This document shows, one piece after another, positions 41,386-52,037 of a stretch of DNA of 64,000 nucleotides. A model generated the notes under the pieces. That model made no database searches, was not told the origin of the DNA, and saw only the letters and a program-made list of their open reading frames with translations. Position 1 is the stretch's first letter; each line of letters opens with the position of its first letter. The position numbers were made by a program, and so were the translations under genes. This stretch comes from Clavibacter sp. VKM Ac-2872 (GTDB lineage: Bacteria; Actinomycetota; Actinomycetes; Actinomycetales; Microbacteriaceae): positions 62,001 through 126,000 of the forward strand of contig NZ_JADKRR010000004.1 of NCBI RefSeq assembly GCF_015351105.1. Direction: 5' to 3'.

Positions 41386-41952
41386 CTAGTTCGTGGTGTC
41401 CCCGAGGCCCTCGTCGCCCTCCGTGGTGCCGGGGGTCGTGGTGACCTTCGTGTCCGGGGTGGGCCCTGTCTCGCCGGGGACCAGGTTCGTGTAGGTGCCC
41501 TGGTCGCCGTTGAGCACCGGGACGTCCATCTCGACGCCCTCGCTGTCGCCGTACTGGATGTAGACCTTCGTGAGCGAGCCCGGCGTCGCGTCGACCGAGT
41601 CGAAGGTGATGCGCTGGGAGTCCTCGGCGCCGAACTTCGTGAGGCCGGGCGCCGCAGTGACGGTGCGCGTCTCGCGATCCGCGCTGCCCTCGGTGAGCTC
41701 GTGCTGGAAGGAGACGCGCTGGCTGTCGCCGGAGTTGTTGACCAGCGTGACGACGAGGCTCGCGCCCGCCGTGGATCCGCCCTCGGTGAGGAGGATGGCG
41801 TTGCGCACCTCGACGTCGCCGACCGTGGTGTCGAACCCGTCGCTCGGGAAGTAGGAGATCTGCGTGGCCTGGGGCGTGATGAACGTGCACGATGACGTGC
41901 CGACCGCGATCAGGGCCGCGAGGACGATGGACGATGCGGTACGCGCTCTCAC
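41386..41952 (-). CDS. Secreted lipoprotein, unknown function
   Basis: The 188-residue product starts with GTG behind GGAGGG and has a lipoprotein signal ending in VGTSSC. The mature part is beta-rich ([40 protein letters not shown]) like an extracellular copper- or adhesion-type beta sandwich, but no metal site is evident. The C-terminus is a Thr/Pro/Gly-rich tail. A similar lipoprotein often sits beside carD in Microbacteriaceae; role unknown. Confidence 0.78.
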   Translation of the reverse strand: MRARTASSIVLAALIAVGTSSCTFITPQATQISYFPSDGFDTTVGDVEVRNAILLTEGGSTAGASLVVTLVNNSGDSQRVSFQHELTEGSADRETRTVTAAPGLTKFGAEDSQRITFDSVDATPGSLTKVYIQYGDSEGVEMDVPVLNGDQGTYTNLVPGETGPTPDTKVTTTPGTTEGDEGLGDTTN

Positions 41953-42116
41953 GGGACCCTCCGGTTGTCGCGCGGGCCGGCGCCGGGGCGTCCGGAGGCG
42001 TCCGCGCTGGATCAGCTGACCCGGTCAGCCTACGGGATCGGGTGGCGGGCGGCCGCCCGGGGGTGCGCGGGACCCGGCTGGTAACCTGGAGATCACGTCC
42101 ACAGAACGGGGAACCC

Positions 42117-42599
42117 ATGATCTTCGAGGTCGGCGAGACCGTCGTGTACCCGCATCACGGTGCCGCGACCATCATCGAGGTGAAGAAGCGCGTCATCCGC
42201 GGCGAGGAGAAGCTGTACCTCAAGCTCGACGTCAACCAGGGCGGCCTGCAGATCGAGGTGCCGGCGGAGAACGTCGACATGGTCGGCGTGCGCGACGTCA
42301 TCGGGCGCGAGGGCGTGGAGAGCGTCTTCGCCGTGCTGCGCGCCGAATTCACCGAGGAGCCCACCAACTGGTCGAGGCGCTACAAGGCGAACCTCGAGAA
42401 GCTCGCATCCGGCGACGTGCTGAAGGTGGCCGAGGTCGTGCGCGACCTGTGGCGCCGCAACCAGGACCGCGGCCTGTCCGCGGGGGAGAAGAGCATGCTG
42501 CAGAAGGCGCGCGGCATCCTCGTGGGCGAGCTCGCCCTGGCGGAGAAGACCGACGAGGAGCACGCGTCCACGCTGCTCGACGAGGTCCTCGCCTCCTGA
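42117..42599 (+). CDS. carD: RNA polymerase-binding transcription factor CarD
   Basis: The 160-residue product has the Tudor-like RNAP-interaction domain ([20 protein letters not shown], to about residue 55) and the helical DNA-binding domain with the conserved Trp region ([20 protein letters not shown]). CarD stabilises open promoter complexes at rRNA and many other promoters in actinobacteria and is usually essential. Length matches the family. A TAACCT -10-like box lies 32 bases upstream of the start. Confidence 0.95.
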   Translation: MIFEVGETVVYPHHGAATIIEVKKRVIRGEEKLYLKLDVNQGGLQIEVPAENVDMVGVRDVIGREGVESVFAVLRAEFTEEPTNWSRRYKANLEKLASGDVLKVAEVVRDLWRRNQDRGLSAGEKSMLQKARGILVGELALAEKTDEEHASTLLDEVLAS

Positions 42600-42631
42600 T
42601 CCCCGCCGGCGTCGGCCCGCGTCGCCGCCGG

Positions 42632-42637
42632 TAGCCT
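42632..42637 (+). promoter_or_regulatory. -10 box before ispDF
   Basis: TAGCCT ends six bases before the ATG at 42644; no ribosome site. Confidence 0.45.
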
Positions 42638-42643
42638 GACCGC

Positions 42644-43876
42644 ATGAGCCACGACCCCGTCGTCCCGTCCGCCCGCGACATCGAGGGCGGCGCGGCGGAC
42701 GGGCCCCGGCTCGGCGTCGTCGTCGTGGCCGCCGGCAGCGGCACGCGGCTAGGGGCGGGGATCCCGAAGGCGCTCGTCGAGGTCGGCGGCGCCACGCTGC
42801 TGGCCCGGTCCCTGCGATCGATCCTCGGGCTCGCGGAGGAGGCGCACGTCGTCGTCGTCGCGCCGGGCTCGCACCTGGCCGAGACGACCGCCGTCGTGGA
42901 GGCCGTCGCGGGAGCGGCGCGCGCATCCGTCGCGGTCGTGGCCGGTGGCGCGACCCGGCAGGGGTCCGTGCGGGCGGGCCTCGCGGCGCTGGCCGGATCC
43001 GTCGACACGGTCCTCGTGCACGACGCCGCCCGCGCGCTCACGCCCACCGCCCTCTTCGCCGCCGTGGCCCATGCCGTCCGCGCCGAGGACGCCGGCGTCG
43101 TCCCCGGCCTCCCCGTCACCGACACCGTCAAGCGCGTGGACCCCGCGGGGGAGTGCCTCGGCACCGTCGACCGCAGCGACCTGGTCGGGGTCCAGACCCC
43201 GCAGGGCTTCCCGCGGGCCGCCCTCGACGCCGCCTACGCCCGGGCCGCCGCCGAGCACACGGACGACGCGGCCCTGTTCCAGGCGTCGGGCGGCCGCGTC
43301 CGCGTGATCGCCGGCGACGCGCTCGCGTTCAAGGTCACCACCGCGTGGGACCTCCGCCGCGCCGAGGAGCTCGTCGCGCGGGCCGAGGACGCCGGATCCG
43401 CCGCCTGCCGCCTCCGCTCGGGCATCGGCACCGACGTCCACGCGGTCGACCCGACCCAGCCGCTCTGGCTCGCCGGCCTGCACTGGCCGGGCGAGGCGGG
43501 GCTCGCGGGCCACAGCGACGGCGACGCCGTGAGCCACGCGATGTGCGACGCGCTCCTCTCCGCCGCGGGCCTCGGCGACATCGGCGGGATCTTCGGCACC
43601 GACGACCCGGAGCTCGACGGGGCGCACGGCGAGGTCTTCCTGCGACGGACCGCGGAGCTGGTGCGCGGCGCGGGCTACCGCATCGTCAACGTCGCCGTGC
43701 AGGTGATGGCCGTCCGTCCCAAGCTGTCGCCGCGGCGGGCCGAGGCCGAGGGGATCCTCTCGGCCGCCGTGGGCGCGCCCGTCTCGCTCGCCGGCACCAC
43801 GACGGACGGGCTCGGCTTCACGGGTCGCGGCGACGGCGTAGCGGCGGTCGCGACGGCCCTCGTCGAGCGCCTCTGA
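42644..43876 (+). CDS. ispDF: Bifunctional IspD/IspF isoprenoid enzyme
   Basis: The 410-residue product fuses two enzymes of the non-mevalonate pathway. Residues 20-240 are IspD (cytidylyltransferase) with [20 protein letters not shown] and [19 protein letters not shown]. Residues 252-410 are IspF (cyclodiphosphate synthase) with [11 protein letters not shown], the metal His in [17 protein letters not shown] and [14 protein letters not shown]. Most actinobacteria have separate, adjacent ispD and ispF; fused forms are known. The gene lies 44 bases after carD, as in mycobacteria. Confidence 0.93.
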   Translation: MSHDPVVPSARDIEGGAADGPRLGVVVVAAGSGTRLGAGIPKALVEVGGATLLARSLRSILGLAEEAHVVVVAPGSHLAETTAVVEAVAGAARASVAVVAGGATRQGSVRAGLAALAGSVDTVLVHDAARALTPTALFAAVAHAVRAEDAGVVPGLPVTDTVKRVDPAGECLGTVDRSDLVGVQTPQGFPRAALDAAYARAAAEHTDDAALFQASGGRVRVIAGDALAFKVTTAWDLRRAEELVARAEDAGSAACRLRSGIGTDVHAVDPTQPLWLAGLHWPGEAGLAGHSDGDAVSHAMCDALLSAAGLGDIGGIFGTDDPELDGAHGEVFLRRTAELVRGAGYRIVNVAVQVMAVRPKLSPRRAEAEGILSAAVGAPVSLAGTTTDGLGFTGRGDGVAAVATALVERL

Positions 43877-43947
43877 CCGCCTCCTCGCGGGGGCCGTCGA
43901 CCGCCGTCCCGGCCCGTCATCCGGCGGGGGCGCGGATGCGCGCTGAC

Positions 43948-43953
43948 TAGGAT
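43948..43953 (+). promoter_or_regulatory. -10 box before cysS
   Basis: TAGGAT ends six bases before the GTG at 43960; no ribosome site apart from the box itself. Confidence 0.4.
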
Positions 43954-43959
43954 CTCTCT

Positions 43960-45414
43960 GTGACCCTGCGCCTCCATGACTCCCGGACGCAGTCCCTGCG
44001 GGACTTCGTGCCGCTCGTCGACGGCAGGGTCGGCATCTACGTCTGCGGCCCCACGGTGCAGTCGGCGCCGCACATCGGCCACCTCCGGTCCGCGCTGGCG
44101 TACGACCAGCTGCGCCGCTGGCTCACCCACCGCGGGCTCGACGTCACGCTCGTCCGCAACGTCACCGACATCGACGACAAGGTCATCGACAACGCCCGGC
44201 GCGGCCAGGAGGCCGGCGGCACCGAGGAGTGGTGGGCGCTCGCGTACCGCGTCGAGCTCGAGTTCTCCGGCGCGTACGCGGCCCTCGGGATCCTCCCGCC
44301 CAGCTACGAGCCGCGCGCCACCGCGAGCATCGGCGAGATGCAGGAGATCATCCGGCGCCTCGTCGAGCGCGGGCACGCCTACGCGGCCGACGACGGATCC
44401 GGCGACGTCTACTTCGACACCGCCTCCTGGCCGGCGTACGGCGAGCTCACCCGCCAGCGCGCCGGCGACATGGAGGCCGCGACGGATTCCGACCCACGCG
44501 CCAAGCGCGACGTGCGCGACTTCGCCCTCTGGAAGGGCCAGAAGCCCGGCGAGCCCGCGAGCGCGTCGTGGCCGTCGCCGTGGGGCGCCGGCCGCCCGGG
44601 CTGGCACATCGAGTGCTCCGCCATGTCCACGCGCTACCTCGGCGCCGAGTTCGACATCCACGGCGGCGGCCTCGACCTCCGCTTCCCGCACCATGAGAAC
44701 GAGCTCGCGCAGTCCCGTGCGGCGGGGGATCCGTTCGCCCGCTACTGGCTGCACAACGGGCTCGTCGCCGTCGCCGGCCAGAAGATGAGCAAGTCGCTCG
44801 GCAACTCGCTCTTCGCCGCCGACCTGCTCGCCTCCGCGCGGCCGGTCGTGGTCCGCTACTTCCTCGGATCCGCGCACTACCGCTCGACCCTCGAGTTCCA
44901 CGACGGCGCGCTCGCCGAGGCCGAGGCGGCCCTCGACCGCATCGAGACCTTCCTGGACCGCAGCGCCCGCCGCCTCGCCGGCACGCGCTTCCAGGCCGCG
45001 CCCGCGGCGACGGACGGCTCACCCGCCGCCGTGCCCGAGGAGTTCGCCGAGGCCATGGACGACGACCTCAGCGTCCCGCAGGCGCTCGCCGTGCTCCACG
45101 ACGCCGTGCGCGCGGGCAACGCCGCCCTCGACGCCGGCGACCTCCAGGAGGCCGCGTCGCTGCGCGCGGACGTCTCCGCGATGGTGGCCGTGCTGGGGAT
45201 CGACCCGCTGGCCGACGAGTGGCGCACCGCGTCCGACCAGCCCGCGCGCCGTGCGCTGCAGGCGCTGGTCGAGCACCGGATCGCCGAGCGACAGACCGCG
45301 CGGGAGGCCAGGGACTTCGCCCTCGCCGACCGCATCAGACAGGAGCTGGCCGAGGCCGGCATCACGATAGAGGACTCGCCTGGCGGGTCGCATTGGAGCA
45401 TCGATGGCGAATAA
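43960..45414 (+). CDS. cysS: Cysteinyl-tRNA synthetase
   Basis: The 484-residue class I synthetase charges tRNA-Cys. It has the zinc Cys in [11 protein letters not shown], the HIGH motif [10 protein letters not shown] near residue 33, [28 protein letters not shown] and the KMSKS loop [13 protein letters not shown] at 43960 gives the expected N-terminus [19 protein letters not shown]. Its end overlaps the rlmB-type gene by 11 bases, the common actinobacterial pair. Confidence 0.95.
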   Translation: MTLRLHDSRTQSLRDFVPLVDGRVGIYVCGPTVQSAPHIGHLRSALAYDQLRRWLTHRGLDVTLVRNVTDIDDKVIDNARRGQEAGGTEEWWALAYRVELEFSGAYAALGILPPSYEPRATASIGEMQEIIRRLVERGHAYAADDGSGDVYFDTASWPAYGELTRQRAGDMEAATDSDPRAKRDVRDFALWKGQKPGEPASASWPSPWGAGRPGWHIECSAMSTRYLGAEFDIHGGGLDLRFPHHENELAQSRAAGDPFARYWLHNGLVAVAGQKMSKSLGNSLFAADLLASARPVVVRYFLGSAHYRSTLEFHDGALAEAEAALDRIETFLDRSARRLAGTRFQAAPAATDGSPAAVPEEFAEAMDDDLSVPQALAVLHDAVRAGNAALDAGDLQEAASLRADVSAMVAVLGIDPLADEWRTASDQPARRALQALVEHRIAERQTAREARDFALADRIRQELAEAGITIEDSPGGSHWSIDGE

Positions 45415-46474
45415 GCCCAGCCGCTCAGGCGCGGTACGGAAGACCAAGAAGGGCCCGCTCAAGGGGTCAGGAGGGCAGGGCAGGCAGGCCCTCGAGGGCA
45501 AGAAGCCCACGCCGAAGGCCGAGGACCGGCCGTACCACCCCGCGGGCAAGCGCAAGCTCGCGAAGGACAGGTACGAGGCGGCGTCCGCGGGCGCCAACCG
45601 CGGCCGCGACGAGCGGGCCGAGCGCTCGCCCGCACCCCGATCCGCGGCGCCCCGCGCCCGCGCGACCGACCGCCCCGCCGGCGCGGACGCGCCGCGCGCC
45701 CGCCGCGCGAAGCAGCAGGACGAGTCCGAGGTCGTGACCGGCCGCAACTCGGTCGTCGAGGCGCTCCGCGCGAAGATCCCCGCGACCGCGCTCTACATCG
45801 CCTCGCGCATCGAGTACGACGACCGCGTCAAGGAGGTGCTGTCGCTCGCCACGGGCCGCGGGATCCCCGTGCTCGAGGTCATGCGCCCCGAGCTCGACCG
45901 CATCGCCGGACACGACGCCGTGCACCAGGGCCTCGCGCTCAAGGTGCCGCCGTACGAGTACGCGGACGCGATCGAGCTGCTCGACAAGACCATCTCGCGC
46001 GGCCAGGTGCCGCTCATGGTCGCCCTCGACGGGATCACCGACCCGCGCAACCTCGGCGCGATCATCCGCTCCGTCGCCGCGTTCGGCGGCCACGGCGTGA
46101 TCGTGCCGCAGCGTCGCTCGGTCGGCCTCACCGCCAGCGCGTGGAAGACCTCGGCGGGCGCCGCCGCGCGCACGCCCGTCGCCATGGCGTCGAACCTCAC
46201 GCAGACGCTGAAGGCGCTCAAGCAGCGCGGCGTCTTCGTGGTCGGCCTCGACGGCGGCGGCGACATGTCGCTGCACGAGTTCACCCTCGCCGACCGGCCG
46301 ATCGTGGTCGTCGTCGGCTCCGAGGGCAAGGGCTTGTCGCGCCTCGTCACCGAGACGTGCGACACCGTCGTCTCGATCCCGATCGGCGCCTCGACGGAGT
46401 CGCTCAACGCCGGCATCGCCGCGAGTGTCACGCTCTACGAGATCGGCAAGCTGCGGGCCGCGACGCGGAAGTAG
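45404..46474 (+). CDS. rlmB: 23S rRNA 2'-O-methyltransferase, RlmB/TrmH family
   Basis: The 356-residue SpoU-type methyltransferase has an N-terminal basic, Lys/Arg/Pro-rich extension of about 105 residues, then a substrate-binding domain ([20 protein letters not shown]) and the knotted catalytic domain with [37 protein letters not shown] and [20 protein letters not shown]. It methylates a ribose of 23S rRNA (G2251 in E. coli). The extension is typical of actinobacterial members. Confidence 0.92.
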   Translation: MANKPSRSGAVRKTKKGPLKGSGGQGRQALEGKKPTPKAEDRPYHPAGKRKLAKDRYEAASAGANRGRDERAERSPAPRSAAPRARATDRPAGADAPRARRAKQQDESEVVTGRNSVVEALRAKIPATALYIASRIEYDDRVKEVLSLATGRGIPVLEVMRPELDRIAGHDAVHQGLALKVPPYEYADAIELLDKTISRGQVPLMVALDGITDPRNLGAIIRSVAAFGGHGVIVPQRRSVGLTASAWKTSAGAAARTPVAMASNLTQTLKALKQRGVFVVGLDGGGDMSLHEFTLADRPIVVVVGSEGKGLSRLVTETCDTVVSIPIGASTESLNAGIAASVTLYEIGKLRAATRK

Positions 46475-46482
46475 CGAGCCGC

Positions 46483-46526
46483 ACGCACGAGGAGCCGGGA
46501 CCCCAGGGTCCCGGCTCCTCGTGCGT
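46483..46526. terminator. Bidirectional terminator after rlmB
   Basis: A 21-bp arm at 46483-46503 is the exact complement of 46506-46526. It separates the convergent rlmB and DUF4032 genes. Confidence 0.85.
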
Positions 46527-46545
46527 CCGGCCGGAGCCGCGACGG

Positions 46546-47850
46546 TCAGACCTTCGTGCGCCAGTCCTCCGCGGCCTCGGCCTCGGTGATCGGCACGTCG
46601 GACTCGTCCTCGATGACGCCGATGGACTCGGTCGGCGGGTCGATGACCGTCGCCTCGTCGCGCCGGTGCCGGAGGATGTCCTGCACGTACGCGGTCACGG
46701 CCTCGGCGAGCGGGATGTCGCGGCTCAGCTTCTGCGACATGTACCAGCGGTGCTCGAGCAGCTGGTGGAAGACCTCGGCCGGCTCGAGCTTGCCGCGGAG
46801 GTCCCTCGGGATCGCCCGCACGACGGGCTCGAACACGCGCGCGAGCCACTCGTGCGCGACCATCTCCTCGTCGAGGTCCTGCTTGTCGGCCGCCGCCGTG
46901 TACGAGTCGAGGTCGTTGAGCAGACGCCTGGCCTGGTTCTCCTGCGCGTCCACGCCCGTGAGGCGCAGCAGGCGGCGCTGGTGGTGCCCCGCGTCGACGA
47001 CCTTGGGCTGGATCCGCACCTGCGAGCCCTCGGCCGTCGTGCGGATCGCGAGCTCCTCGATGTCGAAGCCGAGGTCGTTGAGGCGGTCGACGCGCTCGTT
47101 GATGCGCCAGCGCTCCGAGGTCGGGAACTCCTCGCGGCCGGTGAGCTCCTTCCAGAGCGTGCGGTACTGGGCGACGATGCGCGTGCTCGTCTCGAGCGGG
47201 TCGAGCCCCTCCTCGATCCGGCCGCCGGCCTCGAGGTCCATGAGCTCGCCGGCGATGTTCACGCGCGCGATCTCGAGGTCGTTCTCGCGCTGCCCGTTGG
47301 ACAGCCCGCCGTTGAACAGCTTGCCGGTCTCCGCGTCCACCAGGTAGGCGGCGAACGCGCCCGCGTCCCGACGGAACAGCGTGTTGGAGAGGGACACGTC
47401 GCCCCAGAAGAAGCCGATCATGTGCAGCCGCACGAGCAGCACGGCCAGGGCGTCGACGAGGCGCGTCGCCGTGTCGGGCCGCAGCTGCTGCGAGAAGAGC
47501 GCCCGGTAGGGGAGCGAGAACTTGAGGTGCCGGGTGACGAGCACCGACTTGAGCGGGTCTCCGTCCTCGTCGGTGCGGTTCGTGATCACGGCGACGGGCT
47601 CCACGCAGGGGATCTCGAGCCGCTGCAGCGTGCGCAGCATGTCGTACTCGCCGCGGGCCATCTCGTCCGTCGTCTCCTTGATGGCGATGACGTAGCCGGA
47701 GAGGTTCGCGAAGCGGACGAGGTGCCGGGAGATGCCCTTCGGGAGGGTCGCGATGGCCGAGGAGGGCCACTCGTCGAGCGGCAGTTGCCAGGGCAGGTCG
47801 AGGAGCGCGGGATCGACCGTCGCCGAGGTGATGTTCAGGGATCCGGCCAT
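46546..47850 (-). CDS. DUF4032 protein with kinase-like motif
   Basis: The 434-residue product has a kinase-like core: IAIKETTDEMARGEYDMLRT near 60, HMIGFFWGDVSLSNTLFRRD near 145 (aspartate-Asn catalytic loop type) and AYLVDAETGKLFNG. The C-terminal 200 residues form the DUF4032 domain (LPWQ... is N-terminal; LFNDLDSYTAAADKQD-like and VFHQLLEHRWYMSQKLSRDI follow). A lipopolysaccharide-kinase-like fold has been suggested for the family; substrate unknown. TAGGGT ends six bases before the ATG. Confidence 0.78.
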   Translation of the reverse strand: MAGSLNITSATVDPALLDLPWQLPLDEWPSSAIATLPKGISRHLVRFANLSGYVIAIKETTDEMARGEYDMLRTLQRLEIPCVEPVAVITNRTDEDGDPLKSVLVTRHLKFSLPYRALFSQQLRPDTATRLVDALAVLLVRLHMIGFFWGDVSLSNTLFRRDAGAFAAYLVDAETGKLFNGGLSNGQRENDLEIARVNIAGELMDLEAGGRIEEGLDPLETSTRIVAQYRTLWKELTGREEFPTSERWRINERVDRLNDLGFDIEELAIRTTAEGSQVRIQPKVVDAGHHQRRLLRLTGVDAQENQARRLLNDLDSYTAAADKQDLDEEMVAHEWLARVFEPVVRAIPRDLRGKLEPAEVFHQLLEHRWYMSQKLSRDIPLAEAVTAYVQDILRHRRDEATVIDPPTESIGVIEDESDVPITEAEAAEDWRTKV

Positions 47851-47856
47851 GCTGCG

Positions 47857-47862
47857 ACCCTA
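47857..47862 (-). promoter_or_regulatory. -10 box before DUF4032 gene
   Basis: TAGGGT on the - strand ends six bases before the ATG at 47850; no ribosome site. Leaderless start likely. Confidence 0.45.
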
Positions 47863-47880
47863 CCCGACCCCGGAAACGCG

Positions 47881-47932
47881 GCTGCCGCGGCCCCGGCGCT
47901 CCCGGCGAGGGGAGCGTGGGGACCGCGGCAGC
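47881..47932 (-). terminator. Terminator after the sugar-ABC ATPase gene
   Basis: GCTGCCGCGG (47881-47890) pairs exactly with CCGCGGCAGC (47923-47932), and the enclosed CCCC..GCTCCC and GGGGAGC..GGGG extend the stem. It lies between the ATPase gene and the DUF4032 promoter. Confidence 0.7.
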
Positions 47933-47950
47933 GGTGGTGCGGGCGGTCGA

Positions 47951-49051
<1,101 letters not shown>

Positions 49052-49365
49052 TTCGGTGTTCTCCTTCACGGGCAGGTACGTGCCCGACGATCCGTGGTGA
49101 TGGATGTGATGCTCATGGCTCATCGCTGTGGGCGACGACGACCACGTGTCGAGTATTGCACGGGGTCATGCGGTCGGGAAGCGCGGCATGACGCGGATCG
49201 ACGGCTATTCCTCACCCGGGGACAACGTCAGCGGGGCCTGTATCGTCTCCTGCGGCGCCCTACCCGCGCCCGCCGCGTCACCGCTTTCCCAGACTGGCCG
49301 CCTAGAGTCCTGAGGTCGTCCGGGAGCCCGCCCGAACCCGACTCCCATCCCCTGAGCGAGGATCC
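49052..49365. other. Divergent intergenic region
   Basis: This 314-base gap holds the upstream regions of the ATPase gene (-) and the DsbA-like gene (+). An open frame would extend the ATPase N-terminus with a His-rich stretch, but it has no support. A TAGAGT -10-like element lies about 50 bases before the DsbA-like gene. Nothing else was recognised. Confidence 0.4.
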
Positions 49366-50301
49366 ATGACCAGCACGCCGCCCGCGCACGAACCGCACGG
49401 CGGTCACCGACGACGCCGCGAGGCCGCGCGCGAGAAGGCGCGGCTCAACCGGATGAAGCAGCGCCGTCGCGATGTCGCGGGTCGTTACCTCATCCGCGGC
49501 GGCATCGCGGCGGCCCTCGTCGCGGTTGTCGTGGTGGTCGGCCTCGTCGTCGTCCAGGGCGCGCGGCCCGCGGGACCGGGGCCCCAGAACATGGCGAGCG
49601 ACGGCATCCTCATCGGCAAGGACCTCGCCGCGGCCCCCACGAAGGCCCTCGACCCCGAGCAGGATCCGGTCCCGGCCGCGTCGGAGGCCGCTGGCGTCGC
49701 CCGCATCCGCGTCTACGTCGACTACCTCTGCACCGCGTGCAAGGAGTTCCAGGACACCAACGGCGCGCAGATGGAGGGCTGGCTCCAGTCCGGCGCCGCG
49801 ACGGTCGAGATCCACCCCGTCGCCATCCTCACCAGCAAGTCCCAGGCCTACTCGCTGCGAGCGGCCAACGCCGCCGCCTGCGTCGCTGACGCCTCCCCGG
49901 ACGACTTCTGGGCCTTCAACTCGGCGCTGTTCGCCGAGCAGCCCGCCGAGCAGAGCACGGGCCTGAGCGACGAGCGCATCGTCGAGCTCGCCGGGCAGGC
50001 GGGCGCGGGCTCGTCCGACGTGGCGAAGTGCATCTCCGACCAGCGCTTCCAGTCCTGGGTGAACGCCGCGACCGATCGGGTCCTGGACGGCGACATCCCC
50101 GACTCGAACGTCGACAAGGTCGTCGGAGCGCCGATCATCGTGGTCGGCGACCGCCAGTACACGGGGCAGCCCGACGACGCCAAGGCGTTCGCCGCGTTCG
50201 TGCTCCAGGCCGCCGGGCAGGACGCGACGACGACGCCCACCGCGACGCCGACGCCCACCGCGACGCCGACGCCCTCCGAGACGCCGACGACCGCCCCGTA
50301 G
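49366..50301 (+). CDS. Membrane-anchored DsbA-like thioredoxin-fold protein
   Basis: The 311-residue product has a basic N-terminus (RRRREAAREKARLNRMKQRR), one membrane helix (about 43-67) and an extracytoplasmic thioredoxin domain with the active site DYLCTACKEF near residue 126 and IIVVGDRQYTG as the later strand. It probably makes or reshuffles disulfides in secreted proteins. The C-terminus has TPTATPTPTATPTPSETPTT repeats, likely wall-spanning. It starts behind GAGG and is followed by tRNA-Thr. Confidence 0.85.
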   Translation: MTSTPPAHEPHGGHRRRREAAREKARLNRMKQRRRDVAGRYLIRGGIAAALVAVVVVVGLVVVQGARPAGPGPQNMASDGILIGKDLAAAPTKALDPEQDPVPAASEAAGVARIRVYVDYLCTACKEFQDTNGAQMEGWLQSGAATVEIHPVAILTSKSQAYSLRAANAAACVADASPDDFWAFNSALFAEQPAEQSTGLSDERIVELAGQAGAGSSDVAKCISDQRFQSWVNAATDRVLDGDIPDSNVDKVVGAPIIVVGDRQYTGQPDDAKAFAAFVLQAAGQDATTTPTATPTPTATPTPSETPTTAP

Positions 50302-50342
50302 CGCGGCTCGTATGATGGATCGACGGTCCGCGAGGTCCGTCG

Positions 50343-50415
50343 GCCGGCCTGGCGCAATTGGTAGCGCACCGCACTTGTAATGCGGCGGTTACGGGTTCGA
50401 GTCCCGTGGCCGGCT
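50343..50415 (+). tRNA. tRNA-Thr (anticodon TGT)
   Basis: GCCGGCC pairs with GGCCGGC in the acceptor stem, the anticodon stem CCGCA/TGCGG holds loop CTTGTAA (anticodon TGT), and the T arm contains GGTTCGAGTCC. CCA is not encoded. It lies between the DsbA-like and nitroreductase genes. Confidence 0.95.
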
Positions 50416-50429
50416 CTCGACGCGTGTCC

Positions 50430-51041
50430 TCACTCGAGGACGGTGATCATCCGCTCGCCGTCGACGGTCGAGCGAGGGCCCTTGTCGTCGCTCGCGGCGT
50501 CACCGACGTAGAGCCAGCCGAGGAGATCCTCGCCGTCGCGCAGGTCGTGCATCCGCCGCACCGCGTCGCTGCGCGTCAGGCTCCCGGTGCGCCAGAAGAC
50601 GCCCCATCCCCGCTCCTCGAGCGTCAGGGTGAGGGCGTGGGCGACGCCGGCGGCGACCGCTTCCTGCTCCCAGTCCGGCACCTTCCTGCTCGGGGTCCGG
50701 CAGACGACGACGGCGATGAGCAGGCTCGCACGATGGGTCTTCTTGCGGTGCTTGCCGGATCCGGGATCGCCCGCGGCCTCGTCCATGGCCGCGCCGAGGC
50801 GTTCGCGCGCACCCGCGCGGATCTCGATCACCCTCCACGGCCGAAGCCCCCCGTGGTCCGCGAGTCGGGATGCCGCCTCGACGAGCGGGACGAGCTCCTC
50901 GTGCGTCGGAGCGGCATCGCCCACGGACGAGCGCGAGCGTCGTCCGCGGAGCGCCTCCAGCACGGGTCCGTCGTGCGCCGGCGTGCCGGGCCCGGACGGG
51001 TCGGCGGCGCCGCCCGCTCGATGCCGCGGCACGTCGGTCAC
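50430..51041 (-). CDS. Nitroreductase-family protein
   Basis: The 203-residue product starts with GTG at 51041 overlapping the msrB stop. RRSRSSVGDAAPTHEELVPL near residue 32 is the family N-terminal pattern (R-R-S, then a P-T-HEEL helix), RLADHGGLRPWRVIEIRAGA the FMN-binding pattern and GWGVFWRTGSLTRSDAVRR the middle region. FMN-dependent oxidoreductase activity is likely; substrate unknown. The same pair with msrB is common in Microbacteriaceae. Confidence 0.82.
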   Translation of the reverse strand: MTDVPRHRAGGAADPSGPGTPAHDGPVLEALRGRRSRSSVGDAAPTHEELVPLVEAASRLADHGGLRPWRVIEIRAGARERLGAAMDEAAGDPGSGKHRKKTHRASLLIAVVVCRTPSRKVPDWEQEAVAAGVAHALTLTLEERGWGVFWRTGSLTRSDAVRRMHDLRDGEDLLGWLYVGDAASDDKGPRSTVDGERMITVLE

Positions 51042-51439
51042 TCCGCGGTGCGGAACGACATGGAGACCGAGTTCATGCAGAACCGGTCGCCCGTGGGCGT
51101 CTGCGGCGCGTCGTCGAAGACGTGCCCGAGGTGCGAACCGCAGCGGGCGCAGACGACCTCGACGCGCTTCATCCCGAGGCTCGTGTCGGTGTAGAGCTTG
51201 ACGGCGTCGCTCTCCTTCGGGGCATAGAAGCTCGGCCACCCGCAGTGGGAGTCGAACTTCGTGTCGCTCGTGAAGAGCTCGGCGCCGCAGGCCTTGCATC
51301 CGTAGACGCCGGTGCGCTCCTCGTCCAGCAGCTCGCCGGTCCAGGGGCGCTCGGTGGCCTGCTGGCGCAGCACCGCGTACTCCTCCGGGGAGAGCTCCTG
51401 ACGCCACTCGTCGTCGGTCTTCTCGATCTCGTAGGCCAT
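51038..51439 (-). CDS. msrB: Peptide methionine-R-sulfoxide reductase MsrB
   Basis: The 133-residue enzyme repairs oxidised methionine. It has four zinc Cys in GCKACG and CARCGSHLGHVF, the substrate region DSHCGWPSFYAP and the catalytic Cys in GDRFCMNSVSMSF. Length is standard. It is the first gene of a two-gene unit with the nitroreductase and could serve, among others, proteins rich in surface methionine. Confidence 0.95.
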   Translation of the reverse strand: MAYEIEKTDDEWRQELSPEEYAVLRQQATERPWTGELLDEERTGVYGCKACGAELFTSDTKFDSHCGWPSFYAPKESDAVKLYTDTSLGMKRVEVVCARCGSHLGHVFDDAPQTPTGDRFCMNSVSMSFRTAE

Positions 51440-51675
51440 GTGCGGGTCCTTTCTCGCTGGTCGATCCTAGGGGCGGCGTCCCAGCGCGCCTCCATCGTCA
51501 ACCGCTGCGGGGTCCCGTCGATTCCTGCATACGGGGGATGATCCGCCCCGGGATGCGACCGGATGCGCGCCCGGGTCGCGCCGTCGGTCGCGGTGCCCGG
51601 ACACCCCGGGGACCTGCGCGGGGCGCTCAGCGAGCCGCACCTAGTATGTGGTGGATGTCGGGGAAGGAGCACGCC

Positions 51676-52005
51676 GTGGACCAGCGCGAGACCCGCTCCG
51701 CGACCGCTCAGGCGGCCGGCCCGGATCCCGTCGTCGACCTCGATGCGCGCGACCGCGCGGTCCTCGACTTCGAACGGGACTGGACGCGTCACGCGGGGGC
51801 GAAGGAGGAGGCCATCCGCCAGACGTTCGGTCTCTCCGCGACGCGCTACTACCAGCTGCTCGGGTCCCTGATCGAGACGCGCCAGGCCCTCGCCTACGAC
51901 CCCCTGCTCGTCGGGCGCCTCCTGCGCCTCCGCGAGACGCGCGCCGCCGCACGAGCGGCCCGCGCCCTGCCCACCGGTCTCCCGCACCGACCGACCGCAC
52001 GCTGA
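51676..52005 (+). CDS. DUF3263 protein
   Basis: The 109-residue product has the helix-turn-helix-like core DARDRAVLDFERDWTRHAGA and IRQTFGLSATRYYQLLGSLI, the core of the DUF3263 family of actinobacteria, with an unfolded basic end. It may bind DNA. GTG at 51676 follows GGGAAGGAG at ideal spacing. A TAGTAT box seven bases before the ATG at 51655 would allow a start seven residues earlier on the same frame. The next gene follows after 32 bases. Confidence 0.8.
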   Translation: MDQRETRSATAQAAGPDPVVDLDARDRAVLDFERDWTRHAGAKEEAIRQTFGLSATRYYQLLGSLIETRQALAYDPLLVGRLLRLRETRAAARAARALPTGLPHRPTAR

Positions 52006-52037
52006 CCCGCGCCCCACCGAGGAGACCCGAGACCCGC

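Noticed and set aside
49052-49123. His-rich N-terminal extension of the sugar-ABC ATPase (MSHEHHIHHHG)
   Set aside because: The family starts at the ATG at 49051, which has a good ribosome site; the extension is probably untranslated leader.
49261-49320. TAGAGT element as promoter for the DsbA-like gene
   Set aside because: No -35 at an acceptable distance and about 50 bases from the gene; left as a possibility only.
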